Shown here: positions 17,619-26,698 of the stretch, in pieces
How the letters are laid out: every line of letters starts with the position of its first letter
Numbering within the stretch: position 1 is the first letter of the stretch
Source of the DNA: Paraburkholderia caffeinitolerans
GTDB lineage: Bacteria > Pseudomonadota > Gammaproteobacteria > Burkholderiales > Burkholderiaceae
DNA: 64,000 nucleotides
Assembly (NCBI RefSeq): GCF_902859945.1
Contig: NZ_CADIKL010000009.1
Location: 62,001 to 126,000 of the forward strand
Direction: 5' to 3'
The notes under the pieces: generated by a model
The model's input: only the letters and a program-made list of their open reading frames with translations
Told to the model about the DNA's origin: nothing
Databases searched by the model: none
Translations under genes and position numbers: made by a program

Positions 17619-17657
17619 GAAAGCCGCATGGACTTCGAAGTCCATGCGGCTTTTTTA
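17619..17657. terminator. Bidirectional terminator after livHMGF
   Basis: A perfect inverted repeat of 16 bases per arm (about 17621-17652) with A- and T-runs on the two sides. It can end both the liv operon and the GNAT gene that reads toward it. Confidence 0.9.
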
Positions 17658-17683
17658 TGGCGTGACGATTAGAGCGCCGGTTG

Positions 17684-18154
17684 TTACGCGTTTGTTTCCG
17701 ATTCCGGCATGTCGAGCCGCTTGCCGAGGCTCACCACCGCGTCGGCGCGAAAGCCGAGCGCGTCGTAGAACGCGAGCACGTCGGGCTTGCTGCTGAGTAC
17801 CTGGAGATTGAGCTTCGGACATCCCATCGAGGCCAGCGCCTGTTCCGCATGCCGCACGAGGCGCGTGCCGATGCCAAGGCGCCGTGCATCGTGCGCCACG
17901 GCGAGCGAATAGAGCCAGCCGCGATGGCCGTCGTAACCCGCCATCACCGTGCCGATGACCGCGCTGCCTTCGCCATCCTCGTCGCGCACGGCTACGAAGA
18001 ATAGTTCGGGCTGCGTACCAAGCTTGTTCGCGATCGACAGGCGCGGATCGCGATGCGGCCGGCTCGCGTCCCTGTACTCGGGGAACGCGTCCAGCCACAA
18101 CGCGAGCACGGCTTCGGTATCGGCCACGGCGAAGGTGCGGATCGAAATGGACAC
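17684..18154 (-). CDS. GNAT family N-acetyltransferase (YpeA-like)
   Basis: Acetyl-CoA-dependent acyl transfer to an unknown amine substrate. The 156 residues have the GNAT core: VIGTVMAGYDGHRGWLYSLAV (beta-4), the acetyl-CoA loop HDARRLGIGTRLVRHAEQAL (R/Q-x-x-G-x-G/A form), LNLQVLSSKPDVLAFYDALGF (beta-5 and the catalytic-region Tyr). This combination resembles the YpeA-type group. Its stop is 27 bases from the liv terminator, and its start is 31 bases downstream of the argD stop on the same strand, so it may be cotranscribed with argD. Confidence 0.88.
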   Translation of the reverse strand: MSISIRTFAVADTEAVLALWLDAFPEYRDASRPHRDPRLSIANKLGTQPELFFVAVRDEDGEGSAVIGTVMAGYDGHRGWLYSLAVAHDARRLGIGTRLVRHAEQALASMGCPKLNLQVLSSKPDVLAFYDALGFRADAVVSLGKRLDMPESETNA

Positions 18155-18185
18155 GGGGCGCTTTTTTTGCGTGCTGGTCGTGTAC

Positions 18186-19370
18186 TTACAGCGAATCGAG
18201 CACCGTGCGCAGCATCGCCATCATCTGGTCGATCTCTTCGTTCGTCACGTTGAGAGCGGGCATGAAGCGCAGCAGGTTCGGGCGCGCCGCATTGAGTAGC
18301 AGACCGTCCGGTTGCATGAGGCGCGCCTTCTCGACGATTTCCGGACCGATGTCCTTGCCGAGCAGCAGTGCGCGCAGCAGACCTTCGCCGCGCTCGCCCT
18401 CGAAGCCGCGCTCCGCGGACAGTTCGAGCAGCTTCTCGCGCAGATACTGACCGCGCGCACGCACGCCCTCGAGAAAGCCCGGCGCAACCAGTTGCGAGAT
18501 CACCGAATAGCCCACGGCCGTCATCAGCGGGTTGCCGTTGTACGTGCCGCCCTGGTCGCCGGCTTCGAACACGGTGATTTCCTGCTTCGCGAGCAGCGCC
18601 GCGAGCGGCACGCCGCCGCCGATGCCCTTACCGAGCGTCATGATGTCCGGCTCGACGCCCGAGAGCTCGTAGGCGAAGAGGGTGCCCGCACGGCCGCAGC
18701 CGCTCTGTACTTCATCGACGATCAGCAGAATGCCGTGCTTCTTCGTGAGCGCGCGCAATTCCTGCATGAATTCGCGCGTGGCGGGAATCACGCCGCCTTC
18801 GCCCTGGATCGGCTCGAGCATCACAGCGACGGTCTTGCCCGTGATGAGCTTTTCGACCGAGGCGATGTCGTTCAAGTCGGCCTTCGGGAAGCCCGGCACT
18901 TGCGGCGCGTAGATTGTGTCCCAGCCCGGCTTGCCGCTTGCCGACATGGTCGCGAGCGTGCGGCCGTGGAAGCTGTGGTCGAACGTGATGATCTCGTAGG
19001 CGCCGTCGCGGTACTTCTTGCCCCACTTGCGCGCGAGCTTGATCGCGCCTTCGTTGGCTTCCGCGCCGCTGTTGGCGAAGAACACCTTGTCGAAGCAGCT
19101 GTGCTCCGTGAGGAGGCCCGCGAGCTTCGCCATCGGCTCGTTATAGAACGCCGGCGACGGGTTGATGAGCACGCGCGCCTGCTTTTCCACGGCCTCGATC
19201 ATGCCTTCGTTGCAGTGTCCGAGGCTGTTCACGGCCCAGCCCTGGATGAAGTCCAGATATCGCTTGCCTTCGTTGTCGTACAGCCACGACCCCTTGCCAT
19301 GCGTGAAAACGATTTCGGGCCGGTTGGTGATGTACATCAGCGACTCGATCGGGTACTCGGAAAAATTCAT
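18186..19370 (-). CDS. argD: Acetylornithine aminotransferase
   Basis: PLP-dependent class III transaminase, expected to convert N-acetylglutamate semialdehyde to N-acetylornithine in arginine synthesis. The 394 residues contain FFANSGAEANEGAIKLAR, FDHSFHGRTLATMSAS, IVDEVQSGCGRAGTLFAYE and the PLP lysine in DIMTLGKGIGGGVPLAALL. The start is at 19370 with a TGGAG upstream; an ATG five codons earlier is also possible. Class III transaminases are hard to tell apart by sequence alone. The upstream leader peptide with four Arg codons and a terminator strongly favours arginine biosynthesis. Confidence 0.92.
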   Translation of the reverse strand: MNFSEYPIESLMYITNRPEIVFTHGKGSWLYDNEGKRYLDFIQGWAVNSLGHCNEGMIEAVEKQARVLINPSPAFYNEPMAKLAGLLTEHSCFDKVFFANSGAEANEGAIKLARKWGKKYRDGAYEIITFDHSFHGRTLATMSASGKPGWDTIYAPQVPGFPKADLNDIASVEKLITGKTVAVMLEPIQGEGGVIPATREFMQELRALTKKHGILLIVDEVQSGCGRAGTLFAYELSGVEPDIMTLGKGIGGGVPLAALLAKQEITVFEAGDQGGTYNGNPLMTAVGYSVISQLVAPGFLEGVRARGQYLREKLLELSAERGFEGERGEGLLRALLLGKDIGPEIVEKARLMQPDGLLLNAARPNLLRFMPALNVTNEEIDQMMAMLRTVLDSL

Positions 19371-19432
19371 GGCAACGGGCTCCACGCTGGGACTGCAATG
19401 AGGGTTGGAAAGAAGCTGTCAAAACCGGCAGA

Positions 19433-19464
19433 CAAACAAAAAGCCACGGACTGGCCGTGGCTTT
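19433..19464 (-). terminator. Attenuator-type terminator upstream of argD
   Basis: On the minus strand the stem aaagccacgg / ccgtggcttt (19464-19455 and 19449-19440, 5-base loop) ends in a T-run (ctttttg). It lies 70 bases before the argD start and 63 bases after the leader ORF stop. A second hairpin (gcgttgc/gcaacgc, 19506-19512 with 19484-19490) sits between leader and terminator and could serve as pause or antiterminator stem. Confidence 0.75.
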
Positions 19465-19527
19465 CGTGATTCGAACTACCTGTGCGTTGCGGGTTCAATC
19501 CGTGTGCAACGCGCGTCCTCGAACTGA

Positions 19528-19590
19528 CTAAGCCAGACCCTGGGGAAGGGGCGAGCGGCGACGTCGAAGGGCGGACAGGATGGAGTTCAT
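19528..19590 (-). CDS. Arginine-rich leader peptide of argD
   Basis: A 20-codon ORF that reads MNSILSALRRRRSP and ends QGLA. Its hallmark is four consecutive Arg codons (cga cgt cgc cgc) at positions 9-12. It is followed by an intrinsic terminator and then argD on the same strand. This is the layout of an amino-acid-sensing transcription attenuator: stalling at Arg codons when charged tRNA-Arg is scarce would let transcription continue into argD. There is no Shine-Dalgarno site. The candidate -10 element lies so close that the mRNA would begin at the ATG. The ORF is seen directly; the regulatory role is inferred. Confidence 0.65.
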   Translation of the reverse strand: MNSILSALRRRRSPLPQGLA

Positions 19591-19597
19591 GGGCGCA

Positions 19598-19627
19598 AGA
19601 ATACGACAAGGGCGGCGGCGCTGTAAA
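19598..19627 (-). promoter_or_regulatory. Candidate promoter for the argD leader
   Basis: On the minus strand TTTACA (19627-19622) is followed after 18 bases by TATTCT (19603-19598). The expected RNA start is about 19591, adjacent to the leader ATG at 19590, implying a leaderless leader ORF. Confidence 0.4.
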
Positions 19628-19717
19628 CCGTCAATGTGGCGAATGGCTTTGAATAACTCCGGCCGGCCGAAGAAATTTTTGTGACGGCCGGCCAGCCCAT
19701 TCGCCCGGGGACGCTGC

Positions 19718-20749
19718 TCAGACGGGGTTCGCGAGGTCCGCGGCGCTCGTGAACGAGTCCGCAAAGAACTCGTCTTCGGGCAGGCCGTGATGTTGCGAGA
19801 AGTCGCGCTGCGCCGACTCCACCATTACCGGCGCGCCGCATGCGTAGACCTGGTAGCCGGAGAGGTCGGGCAGGTCCTCGATCACAGCGCGGTGCACGAA
19901 GCCCGTGCGGCCGGTCCAGTTGTCGTCGGCAGAGGGCTCGGAGAGCACCGGCACGAAGCGGAAGTTCGGGATGTCCTTCGCCCATTGCTCGGCGAGGTCC
20001 AGCAGGTACAGGTCCTTCTTCTGGCGCGCGCCCCAATAGAGTGTCATCGGGCGGTCCAGGTTCTGGTGGACCGCATGCTCGACGATCGCCTTGAGCGGCG
20101 CGAAGCCCGTACCCGAAGCGAGCAGCACGATGGGTTTGTCCGAGTCCTCGCGCAGGAAGAAGGTGCCGAGCGGCGCCTCGAAGCGCAGGATGTCGCGCTC
20201 TTTCATTTGCGTGAACACGTGGTCGGTGAACTTGCCGCCCGGCATGTGGCGGATGTGCAGCTCGAGCGGGCCTTCCGCATGCGGCGCGGTGGCCATCGAG
20301 TAACTGCGGCGCGTGCCGTCCTTGAGAATGAATTCGAGGTACTGGCCGGCGAGATACTGCAGGCGCTCGTTGGCGGGCAATTGGAGCTTCAGGACGATGA
20401 CGTCGTCGGCCTTGCGCTCGATTGCGGCGATGCGCGTGGGCAGCTTGCGCACCTGCATGTCGCCCACGCCCGCTACTTCGCGGACGTCGATTTCGAGGTC
20501 GGTTTGCGCCGTCGCACAGCAGAAGAGGGCCATGCCGCGCGTCTTCTCGTCGTTCGAGAGCGCCGAAGCGGCGTGTGCGCGCTGCTCGACCTCGCCGCTG
20601 CAGACCGTGCCCTTGCACGAACCGCACGCACCGTTCTTGCAGCCGTACGGCAGGCCGATGCCCTGGCGCAACGCCGCGTTGAGGATGGGTTCGTCGGGTT
20701 CGACCTGGAACTGCCGGCCACTTTGCTTGAGCGTTACGTTGAAGACCAT
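19718..20749 (-). CDS. 2Fe-2S ferredoxin / FAD-NAD(P)H reductase (CDP-6-deoxy-glucoseen reductase-like)
   Basis: Electron-transfer flavoprotein with three domains. The N-terminal plant-type [2Fe-2S] domain has GCKNGACGSCKGTVCSGEV (residues about 36-54) and a fourth Cys in LFCCATA. The FAD domain has RRSYSMATAP (RxYS). The NAD(P) domain has LLASGTGFAPLKAIVEH and ends with YACGAPVMVESA. The 343 residues and domain order match the AscD/CDP-6-deoxy-delta-3,4-glucoseen reductase group and related oxygenase reductases. No deoxysugar cluster or oxygenase is adjacent, so its partner is unknown. The ATG at 20749 fits the family; a longer open frame upstream does not. Confidence 0.85.
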   Translation of the reverse strand: MVFNVTLKQSGRQFQVEPDEPILNAALRQGIGLPYGCKNGACGSCKGTVCSGEVEQRAHAASALSNDEKTRGMALFCCATAQTDLEIDVREVAGVGDMQVRKLPTRIAAIERKADDVIVLKLQLPANERLQYLAGQYLEFILKDGTRRSYSMATAPHAEGPLELHIRHMPGGKFTDHVFTQMKERDILRFEAPLGTFFLREDSDKPIVLLASGTGFAPLKAIVEHAVHQNLDRPMTLYWGARQKKDLYLLDLAEQWAKDIPNFRFVPVLSEPSADDNWTGRTGFVHRAVIEDLPDLSGYQVYACGAPVMVESAQRDFSQHHGLPEDEFFADSFTSAADLANPV

Positions 20750-20857
20750 ATTCGAGAAAGCGTGAGTCTGAAATCCGAGGGATTGAGCCGGGTTTGCCTC
20801 GTTTGGCCGATGCCCGGTACTGCTTGGGCCGTCGCCGGCGGCTAAAATGGGTCCACT

Positions 20858-21940
20858 ATGTTTGCTACACGAACCTTGCGCCGCGCGCGCATCCTGATTG
20901 TCGGTTGCGGCGATGTTGGCCTGCGTTGCGTCGCCCAGTTGCAGGCGCGGCGCGGCCGACCGCGCATCTTCGCGCTCACACGCCGCCCGGAGCAGGCCGG
21001 GACGCTGCGCGCCGCGGGCGCGGTGCCGGTTGCCGGCGACCTCGACGTGCGCGCGCGTCTTGCGCGCCTCGCCGGGCTCGCGAGCATCGTGCTGCACCTC
21101 GCGCCGCCCGCCAGGGACTGCGACGACGACCTGCGCACCCGCAGGCTGATTGCGGCGCTCAAGGCGCGTCGGCGCTCCGTGGCGCGATCGGCTCAAAGCG
21201 GGGCGTCGGGCCGCCTGGCCGCAGGCGCGCGCGCCTATGCGCCAAGGCCCGCATTACAGGCGGCATCGACGCATACATCGCGTCCGAAAGCATCCGCCAT
21301 TGTACCCGAGCGTACCCGCCTCGCCGCCCGCGCCCACCTGGCTGATCCGGCTCATCCCACGCTTATCTACGCGAGCACCACGGGCGTCTATGGAGACTGC
21401 GGCGGCGCGCGCATCGACGAAACCCGCCCGGTGCGGCCCGCCAACGCTCGCGCGATAAGGCGCGTGGCGGCCGAGCGGCAATTGCGGCGCGCGACGGCGC
21501 GCGGTGCGCTCAAGGCGAGCATCGCGCGGATTCCCGGCATCTACGCCGCGAACCGGCTGCCGCTCGCGCGGCTGGAAAAGGGCACGCCGGCACTGGTCGA
21601 ACCGGACGACGTCTACACGAGCCACATTCACGCCGACGACCTCGCCACCATTCTGCTGAGGCTGACCACGCACGGGCGCCCGGCGCGAGTCATTCACGCC
21701 AGCGACGACAGCGCGTTGAAGATGGGTGCCTATTTCGACCGCGTGGCGGACGCGTTTGGTCTCGCGCGCCCCCCGCGCATCGAGCGCGCGCAGGCCGAGC
21801 GGGAACTCGATCCGACGCTGCTTTCGTTCATGCGGGAATCGCGCAGGCTCGCGAACACGCGGCTCAAGCGCGAACTGTGCGTGCGCCTGCGCTATCCCGA
21901 TGTGGATGCCTTTTTGCGCACGCTGCCGCCGCACCCGTGA
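20858..21940 (+). CDS. NAD(P)-binding Rossmann-fold epimerase-like protein (YeeZ-like)
   Basis: Probable oxidoreductase or epimerase of the extended short-chain dehydrogenase superfamily; substrate unknown. The N-terminal nucleotide-binding motif is ILIVGCGDVGLRC. The region LIYASTTGVYGDCGGARIDE and DDVYTSHIHADDLATILL are typical of YeeZ-like proteins. Between about residues 95 and 165 lies an Arg/Ala-rich stretch with little conserved character, which looks like a variable insertion. The 360 residues exceed the roughly 275 of E. coli YeeZ. The canonical YxxxK is not evident (VYGDCGG instead). It diverges from the ferredoxin reductase gene, with 108 bases between the starts. Confidence 0.75.
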   Translation: MFATRTLRRARILIVGCGDVGLRCVAQLQARRGRPRIFALTRRPEQAGTLRAAGAVPVAGDLDVRARLARLAGLASIVLHLAPPARDCDDDLRTRRLIAALKARRRSVARSAQSGASGRLAAGARAYAPRPALQAASTHTSRPKASAIVPERTRLAARAHLADPAHPTLIYASTTGVYGDCGGARIDETRPVRPANARAIRRVAAERQLRRATARGALKASIARIPGIYAANRLPLARLEKGTPALVEPDDVYTSHIHADDLATILLRLTTHGRPARVIHASDDSALKMGAYFDRVADAFGLARPPRIERAQAERELDPTLLSFMRESRRLANTRLKRELCVRLRYPDVDAFLRTLPPHP

Positions 21941-21973
21941 TCCCGGGCCGGCGGCATGGCGCAAGCGTGCCGT

Positions 21974-22162
21974 TCACGTGATTGCCGGCAGCGCTTCGAG
22001 CAAGAGGAAGCAGAACAGGGCTCCGATGAGCGCCCCGATCAGATTGGGATGGTATTGATGCCGGAAATGCATCGACGCCAGCAAGCCGCCGATCAGAATC
22101 GCCCCCAGCGCCATGAATGCCATCAACACGAATGAGATTTCGAATGTCCCGTTGATGATCAT
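21974..22162 (-). CDS. Small membrane protein, function unknown
   Basis: A 62-residue protein with two hydrophobic segments, roughly residues 8-27 (ISFVLMAFMALGAILIGGLL) and 40-60 (IGALIGALFCFLLLEALPAI), joined by a His-containing loop (SMHFRHQYHPN). The start is set by the very good ribosome site AAGGAGG about eight bases upstream of the ATG at 22162. It is probably an inner-membrane hairpin protein. I do not recognise a family with an assigned role. It converges with the epimerase-like gene. Confidence 0.75.
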   Translation of the reverse strand: MIINGTFEISFVLMAFMALGAILIGGLLASMHFRHQYHPNLIGALIGALFCFLLLEALPAIT

Positions 22163-22317
22163 GATGCCCCTCCTTGCAACTTGTAATCGTTGTTTAGTCG
22201 AGTATAGGGCGGAAGATCGGGAAGGGCATGCTGCGGCGCGGCGCAACTAGGGGCAATTGGGCGCATGTGGGTGTGCGAGCGCACACAGGACCGGCCATGC
22301 GCCGCGCTCGCCGTGGT

Positions 22318-23025
22318 TTACCCCGTGTTGCGCAGCGCGTCGAGCGCGGCCGCGTCGAGCCATTTCCATGCGCCCGGCGCGAGGTCCGCGGGCAGCGCGA
22401 AGCCACCGATGCGCTCGCGATGCAGCGCCTCCACGCGGTTGCCCACGGCGGCCACCATGCGCTTGACCTGGTGGTACTTGCCTTCGAGCACGCTCAGTTC
22501 GAGCTCGCGCTCGCCACGCGCATGCGCGGCCACGGCGGCGCTAGGTTCGCGCTCGCCGTGCAGCAGGACGCCTTCGCGCAGCGAGCGCAGTTGCGCTTCG
22601 TCGAGCGCATGGCGCGTGGTGGCCAGGTAGACCTTGGGGACCTTGCGCTTGGGCGAGGTGAAGGCGTGCACGAACTGGCCGTCGTCGGAGAGCAGCAGCA
22701 GGCCGGTCGTGTCCTGATCGAGACGGCCTACGCATTGCACATTGCGCGCGGCGAACTGCGGCGGCAGCAGATGAAACACGCTCAGATGATGCTGCGGATC
22801 GCGCGAGCACTCGTAGCCCGCGGGTTTGTTCAGCGCGAGATAGGCGTGCGCATGAAACGGCCACGGTGTCCCGTCGACGCTGAACACGAGGCCGTCGGTA
22901 TCGAAGGTGGCGAGCGGATCCGCGCAGGGTGCGCCAGCGACGGCTACCCGCGCTTCGAGAATCAGGCCGCGGCACTGGCGGCGCGTGCCGAAGCCTTGAG
23001 AGAAGAGAATGCTTTCGAGATTCAT
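22318..23025 (-). CDS. rsuA: RsuA-family rRNA pseudouridine synthase
   Basis: Isomerises a uridine in 16S rRNA to pseudouridine; RsuA acts on position 516. The 235 residues have an N-terminal S4-like RNA-binding segment (MNLESILFSQGFGTRRQCRG) and the RsuA/RluB catalytic motif GRLDQDTTGLLLLSDDG with the catalytic Asp. Further conserved parts are NKPAGYECSRDPQHH and LEGKYHQVKRMVAAVGNRV. The length fits RsuA better than the longer RluB or RluE types. It is a single gene on the minus strand, divergent from poxB. Confidence 0.88.
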   Translation of the reverse strand: MNLESILFSQGFGTRRQCRGLILEARVAVAGAPCADPLATFDTDGLVFSVDGTPWPFHAHAYLALNKPAGYECSRDPQHHLSVFHLLPPQFAARNVQCVGRLDQDTTGLLLLSDDGQFVHAFTSPKRKVPKVYLATTRHALDEAQLRSLREGVLLHGEREPSAAVAAHARGERELELSVLEGKYHQVKRMVAAVGNRVEALHRERIGGFALPADLAPGAWKWLDAAALDALRNTG

Positions 23026-23277
23026 GGCGGGACGCCGACGGCTATAACCGCAGCATTTTAGCGAACGCCGGCGTGCCGCCTATGTGTACGCTCGGAGCGA
23101 ACGCGTTTTTCGAGGCCGGCGACCGCGATGTCTGATGAGGGGGCGTGCCCCTATATGCGTTCGGATTGTGGTACTTCACAGCGCGTCTGGTGAGGATGGC
23201 GTAACGTAATGCGACTCACCGGCCGCCGCGTGCATCGCGCGCAGTGCCTGGCCGCTATCCAAGGCAAGGAGAACAGC

Positions 23278-24996
23278 ATGGCGAAGACGATCGCGGACTT
23301 TCTGGCCAAGACACTCGAAGCGGTGGGCGTCGAGCGTATCTGGGGTGTGACGGGAGACAGTCTGAATGGACTTTCCTCGAGTCTGCGCAAGCTCGGCACG
23401 ATCCGCTGGATGCACACGCGGCACGAGGAAGTCGCCGCTTTCGCAGCCGGTGCCGAAGCCGCCGCGACGGGCCGGCTCGCCGTATGCGCCGGTAGCTGCG
23501 GCCCCGGCAATTTGCATCTCATCAATGGCCTGTACGACTGCCATCGCAATCACGTACCGGTGCTGGCCATCGCCGCGCACATTCCGTCGACGGAGATCGG
23601 CCTCGGCTACTTTCAGGAAACTCACCCAACCGAGATCTTTCGCGAGTGCGCCCATTACGTGGAACTCGTGACCAATGCAGAGCAGTTTCCGCGCGTCCTC
23701 GCCACGGCGCTGCGCACTGCCATCGACCAGAAGGGCGTCGCCGTGATCGTCTTGCCAGGCGACGTGGCGCTGCTCGACGGGCCGGAGGAAGATCCCGTCT
23801 GGGCGCAGCACGCGCGGCCCGCGACGCTGCCGGCTTCGGCGGACATCGACCGGCTGGCGGACCTGCTCAACCGCTCGGAGGCCGTCACGCTGCTGTGCGG
23901 CAGCGGCTGCAAGGGCGCGCATGACGAAGTGGTGGCGCTCGCCGACGCTCTTGGCGCACCGACCGTGCACGCGCTGCGGGGCAAGCAATATGTCGAATGG
24001 GATAACCCATACGACGTGGGCATGACGGGGCTGATCGGCTTCAGCTCCGGCTATCACGCCATGATGTCGTGCGACACGCTCGTGATGCTCGGCACTGATT
24101 TTCCTTACCGCAACTTCTATCCGGAACACGCGAACATCGTGCAGATTGACCGCAATGCGGCGGCACTGGGCAAGCGCGCGCCGCTCACGCTCGGGCTGAT
24201 CGGCGACGTGCGCGAGACCTTGCGCGCGCTCACGCCGCGACTCACACGCAAAACCGAGCGCCAGTTCATCAAACGCGCGCGCGAGCACTACGCGAATGCG
24301 CGCAAGGGACTGGACGACCTTGCGCGCCCGGCGGCCGCGGGCAAACCGCTGCATCCGCAGTATGTGACCTCGCGTATTGACGCGCTTGCGGCCGATGACG
24401 CCATTTTCGCGGTCGACGTAGGCACGCCCACGCTCTGGGCCGCGCGCTACCTGACGATGAATGGGCGCCGCCGCCTGCACGGCTCGTTCAACCACGGTTC
24501 GATGGCGAACGCGATGCCGCAGGCGCTTGGTGCTCAGGCCGCGCATGTTGGGCGTCAGGTGATTTCGCTTTCCGGCGATGGCGGCCTTTCGATGCTGCTC
24601 GGTGACATTCTCACGGCGCGCCAGCTCGATCTGCCGATCAAGATAGTCGTCCTGAACAATGGGTCGCTGGGTTTTGTTGCGATGGAGATGAAGGCGGGCG
24701 GCTACGTCGAGACCGGCACCGATCTCGTGGCGACCAATTTCGCCGATATCGCGAAAGGCGCGGGGCTCTTCAGCGTGCGCGTGGAGACGTCGGAAGCGCT
24801 CGATGATGCGTTGCGCGAAGCGTTCGCTCATGACGGCCCGGCGCTCGTTGATGTGGTGACGACCAAGCACGAACTGGCCATGCCGCCGAAACTCCAGTGG
24901 GCGCAGGCGAAGGGGTTCAGCCTTTATATGCTGCGCGCGGTGTTGAGCGGGCGAGGCGACGAAGTGGTTGAACTCGCGCAGACGAATTTGCGTTGA
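23278..24996 (+). CDS. poxB: Pyruvate dehydrogenase (quinone) / pyruvate oxidase, thiamine-diphosphate enzyme
   Basis: Peripheral membrane flavoenzyme that oxidatively decarboxylates pyruvate to acetate and CO2, passing electrons to ubiquinone. The 572 residues contain the catalytic-Glu region [17 protein letters not shown], the central FAD/regulatory domain, and the C-terminal TPP motif [16 protein letters not shown] with [11 protein letters not shown] (GDG-N27-NN type). The C-terminal part, [20 protein letters not shown], resembles the PoxB lipid-binding tail. The start is placed at 23278, where AAGGAG lies seven bases upstream; an earlier in-frame ATG at 23209 is less likely. Confidence 0.92.
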   Translation: MAKTIADFLAKTLEAVGVERIWGVTGDSLNGLSSSLRKLGTIRWMHTRHEEVAAFAAGAEAAATGRLAVCAGSCGPGNLHLINGLYDCHRNHVPVLAIAAHIPSTEIGLGYFQETHPTEIFRECAHYVELVTNAEQFPRVLATALRTAIDQKGVAVIVLPGDVALLDGPEEDPVWAQHARPATLPASADIDRLADLLNRSEAVTLLCGSGCKGAHDEVVALADALGAPTVHALRGKQYVEWDNPYDVGMTGLIGFSSGYHAMMSCDTLVMLGTDFPYRNFYPEHANIVQIDRNAAALGKRAPLTLGLIGDVRETLRALTPRLTRKTERQFIKRAREHYANARKGLDDLARPAAAGKPLHPQYVTSRIDALAADDAIFAVDVGTPTLWAARYLTMNGRRRLHGSFNHGSMANAMPQALGAQAAHVGRQVISLSGDGGLSMLLGDILTARQLDLPIKIVVLNNGSLGFVAMEMKAGGYVETGTDLVATNFADIAKGAGLFSVRVETSEALDDALREAFAHDGPALVDVVTTKHELAMPPKLQWAQAKGFSLYMLRAVLSGRGDEVVELAQTNLR

Positions 24997-25043
24997 CCGT
25001 GCGCGCTGTTAGTGCCGATTGGCGGATCCGGCACGCTAGATGC

Positions 25044-25081
25044 AAAAAACCCGCGAAGCTTTGCGCTGTCGCGGGTTTCCG
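25044..25081. terminator. Terminator between poxB and tRNA-Leu
   Basis: The stem aaacccgcga (25047-25056) / tcgcgggttt (25069-25078) has a 12-base loop. On the minus strand it ends in six T's, so it mainly serves the tRNA-Leu transcript; it may also end poxB on the plus strand. Confidence 0.75.
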
Positions 25082-25111
25082 TACTGCACCGGAACTTGCC
25101 GGAATATTCTT

Positions 25112-25196
25112 TGGTGCCTCGGGCCGGAATCGAACCGGCACTCCTTTCGGAACCGGATTTTGAGTCCGGCGCGTCTACCAATTTCACCACCGAGGC
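25112..25196 (-). tRNA. tRNA-Leu (anticodon CAA)
   Basis: A complete 85-base tRNA with encoded CCA. The acceptor stem is GCCTCGG/CCGAGGC with discriminator A. The anticodon stem-loop CCGGA-CTCAAAA-TCCGG gives anticodon CAA, reading UUG. The T arm is GCCGG-TTCGAAT-CCGGC. A long variable arm is present, as in class II leucine tRNAs. A terminator follows about 30 bases downstream on the minus strand. Confidence 0.97.
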
Positions 25197-25312
25197 AGTT
25201 TCGCCGTCTGCCTTTGTAACAGACGCTCGAAGTAGCCGGATATTATGGCGCAAATTCCGGGATGCGGCAACTACCGGTGCCAACGGACACCTGCGAACAA
25301 CGGCAGCCGCGC

Positions 25313-26698
25313 TCAGACCGTGCGAGAAAAGCGCTCCATCTTTTGGGCCCCGAGGTAGCTGTCGAACACCATCGCAATATTGCGCACGAACATGCGCCCG
25401 GCGGGCAGCACTTTGATGCGGTCGGAACGGCACGTCACGAGCCCGTCGGCTTCGAAGGCGCGCAGGCGCTCCAGCTCTGGCGCGAATTCGGCCGGGAAGC
25501 GCACGCCATAGGCGGCTTCGAACTCATCGAAGCGCAGCTCCAGATTGCACATCAGCTCAGTGATGATATCGCGGCGCAGACGGTCGTCAGCCGTGAGGCG
25601 CACGCCGCGCGTCACGGCGAGTTGCCCGGCGTCGATGGCGGCGCCGTAGCTCGCCAGGTCCTTGGCGTTCTGCGCGTAGACATCGCCGACCTTGCCGATC
25701 GACGAGGCGCCGAAGCCGATCAGGTCACACTCGGCACGCGTGCTGTACCCCTGGAAGTTGCGATGCAACGTGCGCTGCGCCTGGGCGCGCGCAAGCTCGT
25801 CGGTGGGCAGCGCGAAGTGATCCATGCCGATATAGACGTAGCCGGCCTCGGTGAGCTGCTCGACCACGAGCTGCAGCAGCGCGAGCCGCGTGGCTGGCGA
25901 GGGCAGCGTGGCGGGGTCCATCTGCCGCTGCATCTTGAAGAGCTGCGGCATGTGCGCGTAGCCGAATACCGAAATGCGCTCGGGCGCGAGCAGCAGCATC
26001 GTGTAGAGCGTGCGCTTGAAGCTGCTGACGCTCTGGTGCGGCAGACCGTAAATCAGATCGACGCTGATCGACTCGAAGCCGTTCGCACGCGCCGTGCTCA
26101 TGACGTCGACCGTGAGTTCGAGCGGCTGGACGCGGTTGATCGCGCGCTGCACGACGGGATCGAAGTCCTGCACGCCGAGGCTCAGCCGGTTAAAGCCGAG
26201 CGTGCGCAGATGTGCGATGGTTTCCGCCGATGCCTCGCGCGGATCGATCTCGATCGAGTATTCGCCTTCGCTGTCGGGACGCAGCGCGAAGTGCTCGCGC
26301 GTGGCGGCCATCAGCGTGCTCATTTCCTCCAGCGAGAGAAAAGTGGGCGTGCCGCCGCCCCAATGCAGCTGCGAGACGGGCCGCTTTGTATCGAAAAGCG
26401 CCGCCTGCAGTTCGATTTCGCGCACGAGTTGTTGCACGTACGGTTTCGAGCGCTTGCGGTTTTTTGTCGCGACCTTGTTGCAACCGCAATAAAAGCAGAC
26501 GGTGTCGCAGAAGGGGATGTGGAAGTACAGCGAGAGGTCGGTTTCCGCTGCGCCGGGGTCGGATGCTGCGCGCCGGTAGTGATCGAGGTCGAAATCTTCG
26601 CGGAACTGCAGCGCGGTGGGGTAAGACGTATAGCGGGGGCCGTTCGTGCCGTATTTGGCAAGCAGATCGGGGCGAAAGAGTAAGTCGGTGTCGCTCAT
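25313..26698 (-). CDS. hemN: Oxygen-independent coproporphyrinogen III dehydrogenase
   Basis: Radical-SAM enzyme of heme synthesis that converts coproporphyrinogen III to protoporphyrinogen IX without oxygen. The 461-residue length is that of true HemN. The cluster motif is in FHIPFCDTVCFYCGCNK (C-x3-C-x2-C-x-C). Other HemN features are NGPRYTSYPTALQF at the N terminus, LHWGGGTPTFLS, and DLIYGLPHQ. The shorter HemW paralogues lack the N-terminal YTSYPT segment, so HemN is favoured. hemL, another heme-pathway gene, is 20 kb away in this window. I found no convincing FNR-type site upstream. Confidence 0.96.
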   Translation of the reverse strand: MSDTDLLFRPDLLAKYGTNGPRYTSYPTALQFREDFDLDHYRRAASDPGAAETDLSLYFHIPFCDTVCFYCGCNKVATKNRKRSKPYVQQLVREIELQAALFDTKRPVSQLHWGGGTPTFLSLEEMSTLMAATREHFALRPDSEGEYSIEIDPREASAETIAHLRTLGFNRLSLGVQDFDPVVQRAINRVQPLELTVDVMSTARANGFESISVDLIYGLPHQSVSSFKRTLYTMLLLAPERISVFGYAHMPQLFKMQRQMDPATLPSPATRLALLQLVVEQLTEAGYVYIGMDHFALPTDELARAQAQRTLHRNFQGYSTRAECDLIGFGASSIGKVGDVYAQNAKDLASYGAAIDAGQLAVTRGVRLTADDRLRRDIITELMCNLELRFDEFEAAYGVRFPAEFAPELERLRAFEADGLVTCRSDRIKVLPAGRMFVRNIAMVFDSYLGAQKMERFSRTV

